From contig MNCI01005250.1 of NCBI GenBank assembly GCA_015680685.1, positions 129,962 to 193,961 on the forward strand: DNA of 64,000 nt, read 5' to 3'. How positions within the stretch are numbered: the first letter of the stretch is position 1; each line of letters starts with the position of its first letter. Positions 44,959-54,613 of this stretch are shown piece by piece. A model generated the notes under the pieces. That model was not told the origin of the DNA, made no database searches, and saw only the letters and a program-made list of their open reading frames with translations. This stretch comes from Gnetum montanum (Eukaryota > Streptophyta > Gnetopsida > Gnetales > Gnetaceae). Position numbers and translations under genes: made by a program.

Positions 44959-47128
44959 TCAAGCCTTTTCCTGTGACTGTTTTTGTTTTCTGCGCTGGTG
45001 AACATCCCAATTATAAACTCGTGCAAGAGTTACCTGTATTTCAGTCATAGGAATTATGACAGTATCATGACTTAGGACGAAGAAAGGAATAAAATTTTGA
45101 AACAGCCAACACACTATGAAAATGAACGAATTATAAAATACCTGTGTAATCGTAACTTGGTCACGTAGAAATTGAAGGTCCTCTACAATGGCACTCAGAC
45201 TAGAATTAGCGTTGTCCAAGTTCTTTCTCAAAAGATCTCTAGCCTATATCGTTTGGGATATTAGTTCATATTCAGATAAAACCAAAGAAACAAAATAGAT
45301 TACAAGACCAAAATTTACCTCATCACATGAGTACTCAAGCATTACATTTGCCCCCAACCATAAACAGACAGAGTCAGTTGCTTCAATTTTCGCCGTTGAA
45401 TATATACCTTCTCCAACATCAAAATCTACTATTGTTTCCTGCATACAGACCAATCAAAATTATATAGTTAAATATCCAAATTTAAGATCCCATAATTTAG
45501 GATCCCTTAAACCTGCTGCCAGTAGACTAGTGATCTTTACCAAAAAAAAAAAAAAAACTAAAGAAAATAATGCATTGCAATATATGTCATAGCAGAATAT
45601 ATATATATATATATATATCCCCATTCCACCGAGAAAAAAAGAGAGGACTGGCTAGCGTAATCCATAAATCTAAGTGATAGATATTGAAAGCTTCTGGAGT
45701 GGTAGTACAAATGTACAACTATATTACTAGGCCAAGAAAAGAAAAACAAAAACCAAGGGCACAATGAAAGAAACTGTCTCAAAATCAAATATGGAAGTTG
45801 TAACAGAAGATCTGTATGTAACTTCCTAAACAACTATAGTAAATTCCATGATGCACAGAAAACCTGATGAAATTCTATAACTCAAATTGAATTTCAGGCC
45901 ATTAAGTAAACAATTTCATAGAAATGAAAATATCAAAGCAACTGAAAAGTCACTACAATCTAAGCTCAACATGTCACAAGAGGAAAATTACATGAAGAAC
46001 CCGTTTTACTTGTATGATTTTACATCCTACTATTCTAGAACGTGAAAATAGAGAACTCAGCCTCTAACAAAAATATGCAAGAGATTAAGCTAGAAAAAGT
46101 TTGCAAACCTCGCCTGTTGTCTTCTTTGCCAGCAATGTTTCAACAATCTCCAAACACTTTTTTATATCAGGAATCTTTGCCTGGAAAAATAAATCAATAA
46201 CTTCTATTCGTTGTCAAACATAGCTAAAAACTACCCATTTAGATTAAGCCAAAAAACTCATGAAAATGGAAACCACGATATCCAATACTCACTTGTAGAT
46301 CTCTTTGCTGAGATAAAAGTTTCATTTCTACAAACTTGTACTGCTGAATTCTATATCAAATTTGAAACAATAAGCATTGCAAGTCAGACCAACGAAACCA
46401 AACCAACTGTTTATTAATGATCATAATAATGCTATACCAATAATGATCATTATTTGAATGGACCAATACATGATTCCTTGGCTAATTCTTTGCGGCGAGA
46501 GAATCGTAGGTAGGTTATGTGTTCAGAGCATCAGTTCTATATTGGCTGTCAAAAACGGTCTTCTTGTAGCAGGAAAAGGGAATATTAAGAATCCAACTTC
46601 CCGGATTCACTTTCATACACGACAGAAAACATATGGAAATTTGTACTAATAACCAAGAACCAGTATTTATATGAAGCAAATAGCTATTCAAAAACAACGG
46701 AACCATACTCAAAACAATAAAAATAGCTTAAGAATCTACTATTAATGAACGCCACCTAGGGTTTGTTTCATTTCAGAACTCTTATGTACTAAAATCAGCA
46801 GACAACTGATTTCAACGAAGCAGAGAAAAGCCAAAATGTTAGCATTTCTAAACGAAAACACGAAATCCTACAATCCACGAGATTTCGCTTTGATCCGATT
46901 TGCAGAAGCATAGTCCAAAACAAAGAAAAATCATAAATTAAAACAGTGAAACGAAAACCAACTTAATTTTAGTAGTTTCAAGTAGTAACGGGATAAGAAC
47001 TACTACCTTTCCTGAAGATTGCTCAGGGCAGTATTCACATCTATGCCAGAGGAACTTAAAAATGTTTGAACATCGTCCACGAATGTAGCTGCTGGAATGC
47101 CCCTCCTTGCACCCGATGAACTCGCCAT
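44959..47128 (-). CDS. PFD3: Prefoldin subunit 3 (VBP1 homologue), intact six-exon gene
   Basis: Exons on the minus strand are 47128-47007, 46350-46293, 46180-46109, 45438-45319, 45243-45142 and 45033-44959. All introns are GT-AG with matching phases, giving 182 codons and no internal stop. The protein is the alpha-type prefoldin subunit that helps deliver unfolded actin and tubulin to the CCT chaperonin in the cytosol. Diagnostic segments are '[16 protein letters not shown]' near the N-terminus, '[13 protein letters not shown]', '[16 protein letters not shown]', '[20 protein letters not shown]' and 'NWDVHQRRK', with two helical coiled-coil arms around a central beta region. Length fits the family (about 185-200). 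ATG 47128 is the first in frame and gives the usual short N-terminus. Introns contain A-rich and TA microsatellites. Confidence 0.95.
45541..45619. repeat. A16-like run and (TA)n microsatellite in a prefoldin intron
   Basis: A poly-A stretch at about 45542-45557 and about eleven TA dinucleotides at 45597-45618 lie in intron 3 of the prefoldin gene. Confidence 0.85.
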
Positions 47129-47389
47129 CAGTAATGCCAAGAGACTACGAGTGATCTGAAATTCCGCGGGCAGTTTGATCTGCAAGTAAATGCAAATCCA
47201 GCTTCAAGGAATCTTCAAATCTAGAACAAATCTCAGAGAAGCACCGGTGCAATGGAACAAGGATTAAGTCTCAAAACCCAGGCATGGGGTTTTTGCAAAA
47301 ACAGTCTCGTGTCGGTTGCTTTCATGAAACAAAAGAGATTTTAGCGTCCAAGTTGCGATAGGTAGCACTTCTTTTAGAGCGAAATTTTA

Positions 47390-47788
47390 CAACCGTGCAG
47401 AAGCTGAGACAATTGGGAGGGTCTCAGTGAGATAAGATACAAATAATGTGTGTAGAATCATGGCTTGTGCATTAATTTTTGTAAGTACTCGATTGTGCTT
47501 CTTGCTCTGCCTAGAATGTGTCTCCAAGTTAGTTTTAAGGGTATTGCTATTTGGATTTGAACCCGTCTCTTTGGGGTGCAAAGCATGGCTGATGGATTAA
47601 TTATAACACTAACAAACATGAGCCTTTTTTTTTTTTTTTTGGTTTTTTTTGTTCTTTTTTGTTATCTCAATTTCTATTATAGTAAACTAATTGAATTCAA
47701 GCTCAACTATTTTTGGTTTTATTCCACATGGTAAATTTCACTCTTTTTCAAAGGCTTTGAGATTGAAACTAGGTTATATGTACAAACC
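47390..47788. other. Upstream region of the prefoldin gene
   Basis: Contains a T-rich run (47624-47650). No TATA box convincing enough to report, no ORF with a known domain. Confidence 0.4.
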
Positions 47789-47865
47789 TTAATGAGGTGT
47801 TAATTTAGTGGTAAGAATCATGACCTAAAAATGCTAAGTCATAAGAGTAGTTCCATTCCCAAGGG
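47789..47865 (+). mobile_element. SINE fragment, plus strand
   Basis: 'gaggtgttaatttagtggta' carries a good box A, with a decayed box B ('agtagttccattccc') about 35 bases on. It matches the head of the SINE copies read from 48215 and 48935 on the minus strand. Confidence 0.55.
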
Positions 47866-47930
47866 CAAATTTGCATATTCTAAGACAATTTCAATGGACG
47901 TATGTAAAATTTCAGTTTCAATATTTGGTG

Positions 47931-48075
47931 TTGGAACCCAAAATAAGCAAAACACAAGTACATCCTAAGATATATAGTTCAATTAGAACTTTATATAACC
48001 TAGCATTGCCTACTAGAATTAAACCCATAACCTAAAGCTTATAAATCAAGTGTCTTTGTGTGGTAAAACTAAGGT
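47931..48075 (-). mobile_element. tRNA-derived SINE copy 1 of a minus-strand cluster
   Basis: Minus-strand reading shows a box-A-like 'ttagttttaccacac'-region decay, box B near 48025, and the diagnostic body 'ctaattgaactatatatctt' at about 47967-47990 complement. It is directly followed by the next copy. Confidence 0.65.
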
Positions 48076-48216
48076 GTTGGTATCCAAAATAATTGAAACA
48101 TGAGTATACCTGAAGATATATAGTCCAAATATAATTGTATAACTTAGATTGCTCACTTGAATTGAACCCATAACTTAGAGTTTCCAAGTCAAGAGTATTA
48201 CCACTAAACTGACACC
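48076..48216 (-). mobile_element. tRNA-derived SINE copy 2
   Basis: Read on the minus strand: 'ggtgtcagtttagtggtaat' (box A), then box B 'gggttcaattc' (about 48160), then 'ggactatatatct'. Nearly complete, head-to-tail with copy 1. Confidence 0.75.
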
Positions 48217-48344
48217 TTATTGTCATATATATCAAAGATCACCTTAATATTTGTGTACAATTAAGGTAATGACACAACATACATCGATGTGCATTCAAAC
48301 TAACTCAAACTTTTAGATAATTATTTTGTGATTGAAGAGGAGGG

Positions 48345-48510
48345 CTATTGGAACCTAAAATAATCTGATTATAGATATAACTAAAGACATATAGTCAACA
48401 TGATATATTATAAGAATTATAAATGCATATAAGAATACCTCAAGTATGACTCAAACTAGTAAAATCTTGCTTAACATGACAATGAGCTAACCACTTGAAC
48501 CACCTATCAA
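48345..48510 (-). mobile_element. tRNA-derived SINE copy 3 (diverged)
   Basis: Same order on the minus strand: 'ggttcaagtggttagctcat' as head, a 'tagtttgagtcat' box-B relic, then 'gactatatgtcttta' body. Confidence 0.5.
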
Positions 48511-48810
48511 TAACTTTTCTTAAGTATTTGAGTTCAAGGGCTATCAAAACTTGAAACTTTTTCTTAAAATAATAATATTTACCTCCAAGACATATAATCT
48601 AATTAGACCTTTTTTGGGGAGTGGAAGGGGAGGGGGATGTTGTTTGGGGATGTCAAACCTCAATAATAATAATAATATTTAAAAAATTCAAAGTACAACA
48701 AAAGAACAAAGAAAGAGTCTAGAAAAAAAGCCTAACGATTTTTGGGATGTTGTTTCAAGTTTTCATCCTTCTCTCTACGGTAAGAAATGGTTGGGTGGGG
48801 AGGGATAATT

Positions 48811-48937
48811 GTAATATAAGTACATCCCAAGATATATAGTCCAGTTAGAACATTATAACTTATCATTGCCCACCAAAATTGAGCACATGACGTGGGCTTT
48901 CAAATCAAGAGTCTTTACCACTAGATTAACACCTCAT
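48811..48937 (-). mobile_element. tRNA-derived SINE copy 4
   Basis: Minus-strand head 'gaggtgttaatctagtggta', box-B relic 'atgtgctcaattt', body 'ctggactatatatcttggga'. The tail string also appears at 2036. Very similar to the SINE at 3833 in the body. Confidence 0.75.
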
Positions 48938-50039
48938 TCTAAACCATCACTAAATAAGTGACATTTAGTTATTTGCTTTTTATCAAACCTTGCCCTTATT
49001 AGGAAGTACCCTTATGGAATTTCACTTCTTATTAAAGGGTTTCTTATAAAATGAAGGAAAAAAATCTCTTTAAAGAAAAAAGAAACCTTTAATAAAAAAT
49101 GAACAAATAATAATAGAAATTGAAAGCTTCTTATCAATGAGCCTAAGAGAAAAAAGAAATTAATACTTCAGGAAAAAAATAATTAGTTAGCTTTTACTAA
49201 AAGCTTTTTTTCTTGAAGCTATAATTGAAAAGTGACATCTTTGAGAATTTGATATTTAACTTTTGAAGAAAAGTCATAGTTATATTCTTGCTACTAGAAC
49301 TTAACTACACACCAAAGCTTCCAAATAGAATAGAGAATAAGCAATCAAAGATACTTCCAAATGCAAAGAAATGAAGTAGAGAAAGTAGGTTGATCACTAA
49401 GAATGATATCATTGATGCTTGGTTGAAATTTGTTACAAATTCTAAATGTTCATTTCCAAGCAAGTTATGCAACAAGATACTTAATAAAACAGAGAAAATG
49501 AGTATTCGCTTCCACAAAAGAGGACATTGAGAAGAAACAATTCTTATACGTTTAAAACAAGAATGATATCATTGATGCTTAGTTGAAATTTGTTACAAAT
49601 TCTAAATGTTCATTTCCAAGCATGTTATGCAACAAGATACTTAATAAAAACATGAGAAAATAAGTATTCTCTTCCACAAAAGAGGACATTGAGAAGAAAC
49701 AATTCTTATATGTTTAAAACAAGTGTCAATAAGAAGATCTTGATAAATAAGACACCATAAAAAATATGAATTTTTGGAAAGGTAGGAAATCTTTGAATAT
49801 CTTCTATTTTCCTTATCCAAAAGTGTGGTGATAATTGCATTTCAAGGCCTTATTGAACTTACTATGAACAAAATCATTCTTGGTAATAATTTCGCATGCT
49901 ACATTGGAGTTAAAAGGAAAAACAAATCTGCTATCCTTCCAAAAAATATTTGGAAAAGCTTAATGCAAACTATTGTCAATTCTAAATAAATTGTTAAGAT
50001 CATAAATTAATTTTTTAAAAGTTTTCTTTTGATTCAAAC
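48938..50039. other. Intergenic, no gene recognised
   Basis: AT-rich. Holds the tandem duplication at 49399-49721; no known domain in the short open frames. Confidence 0.4.
49399..49721. repeat. 160-bp tandem duplication
   Basis: 49399-49558 and 49559-49721 share the whole stretch from 'aagaatgatatcattgatgc' to 'caattcttatacgtttaaaa' with few differences. Confidence 0.9.
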
Positions 50040-50890
50040 TAATGAGCAATAAGAATCCCAACACTCAACCATACAAGTCACAAGTGTTCATATGTGATTA
50101 GATTATAACCCTTGGATGGACAATGTAAGTGTCGTAGTAAGTTGATGATAAGTTCATGATTGTTGTCTTCTCACTTGAAGTTAGCAAAGTGCAAAACATA
50201 TGGTTCAAATCCTAGTGAGCTATATGATCAATTGATGTTGCATGCCTTTAAGTATACTAACTATAAACATAGTGAAAATGGATATGAATTCTATTCACTA
50301 GGGACAATGAGAATATAAAGTTATTCTAGCCTATTGGTGATAAGTATCTAATCTTAGCTTGTTGTACACATCCTAGGTTGATGTATTTTTTACCGGGATT
50401 ACCAAGTAACTTTACTACTAAGCGAATCAAATAAAGTCACTACTAGGTTACCAAATAACTACACCTTACACCCAAAACTAGTCATACTTATTCCATCCAT
50501 ATTAACAAACAATGAAAAAGTAAATACTACAAGAAATGTAAGTGACAAAGTAAAAGTAAATGACATAGAAATGTAAATTTGTTTTATGTGAAATGCTATA
50601 ATGATGAAGAATAATCTTGATCTTTATTGTTGGTCACAAATTATGTCCAAGGATGATCCACTTAAATAAATATTTTGTAAAAATATAATTCAACACACTA
50701 TGAGTATTCACAACTAACTGTAAGTTCTCGAAAACAAACTGCAAGAATTTTACTAAGGGTTGGAAAAACATGTGTTTTGACACAACAATGGTCTTGCATT
50801 TATAAGCATGACCATGGGCCACTACATCATCTATTGAGATACGATATCACATCTACAATATCGTAGTCAACAACATTAAAGGTTTTACCA
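50040..50890 (-). repeat. LTR of the minus-strand Athila-type element
   Basis: Read on the minus strand it has two ATATCGTA-type palindromic relics (50838-50870), a TATAAATG box (about 50804-50797), then the shared R/U5 block. Close to the solo LTR at 38407. Confidence 0.75.
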
Positions 50891-51463
50891 TATCCCCATG
50901 ACTGACTAAAAACTCATCCTTGAGTTCAAACAAAAAGAGGATAGAACCATTACAAACTTTTGGGGTGACATAAACTTAACAACATAACTAACTACTAACT
51001 ATGAATTCTACATCTTTGTTCAAGTGGTGTTACAAAATTATCATGTAGAGCATGATTGACATATGAAAAAACTTTATAATGAAAGTAAAAAAAAAAAAAC
51101 AAAATAAGACCAAGACTCAATGTAGTCTCTTAAGTCCTTGGTGATGGCAACTCCTCCATCAGCTTCTTTCCTTTATCTTTGAGCTTTTTGAACTAATATT
51201 TACTAAGGCTCTTAGTTTTTCTTCTTCAATCATGGAATCGTACATGTTCTACGCCACCTTGGTGATGTTCTCCAGTGTCAACACTTTCCAAAGACATAGT
51301 AATTATGGGAGCATTTGGCTAGCCTTGACATACCATGCTAAAAACTATGTTTGTTCCACTTAAAAAGCCTTGGCCAATTTTTGTAGCTCTTGATAATTTG
51401 TCATCATTTGGCCAAGTTTGTTGCTACATCTTTCTAGTCTTGATAACCTGCATTGAGTACTAG
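50040..51463 (-). mobile_element. Athila-type element, minus strand: 3' LTR and 3' part of the third ORF
   Basis: The LTR spans 50040-50890 (TAATGAG at the outer end, TTTTACCA at the inner end). A minus-strand polypurine-like GTCATGGGGATA (about 50902-50891) adjoins it. Minus-strand sequence from about 51450 to 51120 is homologous to the coiled-coil ORF around 36880-37060 ('gcatggtatgtcaaggc' in both). The element is cut at 51463 by the plus-strand element that starts at 51464, so its remainder should lie beyond the right edge. Confidence 0.75.
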
Positions 51464-52245
51464 TGATGTCGCCTCATCTGGACCTTGCCTATAAATACTG
51501 CACTTGGACTTCTAGATGAGGCAACTTAGATCTTAGAAATAGTTAGCTTTCAATTTCTCTTCTTTTAAGTTTGTTATTTCCAATGCATGCCCATAGTGTG
51601 ATGTTTGTAATTGTACGACACCTTTGTTTAGGTGTGACGTACTTGGACACATTACATGATTGGCAATAAAGATTGAGATTACTTCCATCATTACAGCATC
51701 CACTTAGCTTAATATTATTATTTTGATCATTTAATGCTTTAATGCTTCCTTAGTTAAATATTTCCATTTATTGTTATTTACTATTCTTGTTGTTAAGTGG
51801 AATGTGTACGCCCTAATCATGAGCATTCAAGTGTAGATACTTGGTTGCTAGAGACGTATCATTTGGCACAACCAGTGATGTACATTTGGTAAACCCAGAA
51901 GTAGCCTCACAAAGTCCAAGATGTGTATGCATGATTAAGAGTGGATACCATCACCTTAGACTAATTTAGACTTTTTTTTTCCTTATTCATTATTTAATCA
52001 ATTTATCTCTTTTTGTTATTAGGAGTAGCACAACATAGAATTAGGAACCACATTATATACCTCACTTTGGACTAAACCATACATGATAAAGCTACCACTA
52101 GTCCAAGTGGGAAGTTAGCAAACTATGATCAAGGCATAACGATCTAGATGTTACAACTAGTCCCATCCACAAAATTCGACCGGATTGCACGTGAACGCTT
52201 GTAATTCATATGGTTGAGCATCGGGATACCTTGTCACTCATTCAT

Positions 52246-52263
52246 TGGTGTTGTTGCCAGGGA
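52246..52263 (+). other. Primer binding site, tRNA-Asp type (decayed)
   Basis: TGGTGTTGTTGCCAGGGA. All differences from the tRNA-Asp complement are C-to-T or G-to-A, as expected from cytosine decay. Confidence 0.75.
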
Positions 52264-52369
52264 TGGTGCTACTTATCTAGATTAGTTATATTATACATGA
52301 TCGTTGTAGAGGTATTAATGATATATCTTTCAGAAAATATTAAATCACACACACTACAAACCAACAACA

Positions 52370-52760
52370 ATGTCTCTCTCACATGGAAATGATCATGTGT
52401 TATATAGCAAATACATTCATTGGAGAACTAATAAGATATACGATGAAGAAGATTAGGGTTACTTATGATCATGACCACCCTGATGACACCCAAAGACTAC
52501 ATTCACCTAAGCCAGACAATCGTGGAGAAGATGATGTAGGTCCTGAACTAGGGGAGGCCTTAAGGCCTAAGATCTTCTCGAAACCCAGAAACGATAAATC
52601 AAGGGACCCTGAGGAACACCATAGAAACCATGGCAACTCTTCCAGTTTCTCATCTTCTTCTTTCCCTTCAACATCTAGTTCTGATGAAGATGAACGTAGG
52701 TATAAAGATAGAGCTACATTAAAGGGTTAAACTAAAAACCAAACTTGAACCCATGGGAAA
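52370..52760 (+). pseudogene. gag: gag N-terminus (truncated)
   Basis: Begins MSLSHGNDHVLYSKYIHWRT, parallel to the gag start at 30674, breaks at a stop, and continues in another frame to a serine-rich and acidic part ending near 52730. Sequence homologous to the gag of 4639 can be followed up to 'catgggaaa', where the next element begins. Confidence 0.7.
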
Positions 52761-54365
52761 TGTCAAAGACAACATTGAAACACCGTGAAAATTACGAGTC
52801 GGCCTCAGGCAAAGATTCGCAATTCAGGCGAGGGCGCATGTCAGAATTCCAGAAGGGAGAATAAGACAGAGCAAGACCAAGAGACGCGTAGCATCAAGTC
52901 TTCTACTTCCTGTGCAGATTCCTAATATTTCTATGCTTTCTCTGTTTACGCTATATCACGCGACACAGCGTAATAGCGCTTAGCGTGATTCTGTTCAAAC
53001 ATAATCCGGTATTAGAAGGCTATTTACTTCAGCATGTGGAGAGGCTTGAGCAGTGTAACATGTGACTTCTCGTATATTTTGCTAAGGCTTTTGTTCAAGG
53101 CCAGGTTTACGCTCTGTTACGCACGACAGCGTAATGAGCTCCAAAACAGTCAAAGGCAAAGTCTAAGGAAGTGCAACAGATCAACCCTTTTCTCTTGGCA
53201 TGCAGATTGCTCATCATACGCAACGAAGCATATCGCAGCGTATTGCATCGCCAAGCTAAACATTGTTTACGCTTCATTACGCGTGGCTGCGTAAACGAGC
53301 GTAAAACAACTTGAATCAGTTATCTTCCATGTTATGTTACGCTCTTGCACGCAACGCAACGCGAATGAGCGTAATATAACCTAAAGACAGTTGAAACATG
53401 CCCAACGCGCATCTGTTCTTCACACGCACAATACGCAAACGAGCGTATTGTGCGTAGTCACAAGGTTTAACACAAAAAGGTCAGGTCAATAGTACCCAAA
53501 ACGTCCGGGGTACACGTCATCAGGATTGCACCTTTTCTATAGGACGTTGCAGCCTATAAATACCCTAGTTGACAAAGATACAGGGGTGGGAAAATAAAAA
53601 AGGCAAGGACATTTTTCTGAGCATAGGAGCACTTATCACCTTGAGCAGAGACAGAGAGAGCAGCACTTTGTCAGTTGTTGACAGCATCACCTTTCGGCAG
53701 AGACAAGAGACACTTGGCTTGAGCATTGGCAGTAAGAGCGATTCCCCTCTGGTGAAGACACAACTTTCTCCATTGGCGATTATCGACAGTTCCGAGCAGA
53801 GACTACCTAAGGTAAAAGGAGCAGATCAGAGATCCAGACATCATCTGGTGTGGTTTGTGAGTTTCTATTGATCAGAAGCAGTTGATCAATAGACGTCAAA
53901 ACTGGACCTTCCTTGCATCCCTTCTCCGGCCTACAAGGTAGATCGGATTCTATTCTGCACTTCTGCTCAGACAGTTTGCTTGTTTCTTGTTGCTTTGTGT
54001 TTGCTTGTACAAAACAATCGAGGTCTCCCCAGTGTAACTTGAATATACAAAATACTTATTTGCCCAGGTCAAACTATAGATCTTGCAATTACGCGTTTCT
54101 CTTGTGTCTGATTCCAGTTGTCGTGTTGATGCTATCATCGTCGTTACCATTCATCTACATTGCTTTTCTCTCATATATCGTTCCACGAAATATATGTAAT
54201 CTTCATCGGTTTACTGATTAGTAAGTCCTTGTCTGATCGACAAGACCGTTTAGGGCGTCATGGATCCATTTTTCCAGCATAGCCCTCGCGCGGATCCGTG
54301 GTTAAAACTGTGTACACGGGATTGTGTTTGGTATTTTCCAGCTATCGGCATTTTCCATCGTTACA
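52761..54365 (+). repeat. 5' LTR of the Tat/Ogre-like element
   Basis: About 1605 bp. The left border is set by loss of homology to Athila gag and a TG start. The right border is set by a CA end six bases before the primer site, so it is uncertain by a few bases. U3 has an array of TTACGC/GCGTAA inverted repeats (52945-53460). TATAAATA lies at about 53555. Confidence 0.7.
52945..53562 (+). promoter_or_regulatory. U3 array of TTACGC...GCGTAA inverted repeats plus TATA box
   Basis: About five units of roughly 70-160 bp, each pairing TTACGC or CACGC with GCGTAA or GAGCGTA (near 52945, 53107, 53268, 53336, 53405), stand upstream of 'gcctataaatacc' at 53552. Confidence 0.6.
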
Positions 54366-54371
54366 GTTTTC

Positions 54372-54389
54372 TGGCGCTAGAAGGAGAGC
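54372..54389 (+). other. Primer binding site candidate
   Basis: TGGCGCTAGAAGGAGAGC lies just after the LTR end, as a primer site should. I could not assign the tRNA with certainty. Confidence 0.5.
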
Positions 54390-54613
54390 CTGGTTAGGTT
54401 CCGACCCGCCTTTTTCGGGTAGCCCTGTTAGCAATCTATACCCAAAATCATAAACGTAATACCTCTAAGGAAGCTTACGATAAGTCGTGTGGTGTAGATC
54501 GGTCTCAGTAACGATTTCTTTGGAATCCTACAAGGTAGAAAGCCTATTTGTGATCTTATTGCCAGCCATCTTTTAGATCCCGTTATCAGTCACCGTCAAT
54601 CTCATTGATCAAT

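Larger units (their letters stand above)
51464..52760 (+). mobile_element. Athila-type element, 5' end: LTR, primer site and gag start
   Basis: LTR 51464-52244 (TGATGTCGCC to CACTCATTCA; TATAAATA at 51490), primer site at 52246, gag from 52370. It is inserted in the minus-strand element and is itself cut at about 52760 by the Tat/Ogre-like element. The rest would lie to the right of the window. Confidence 0.78.
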
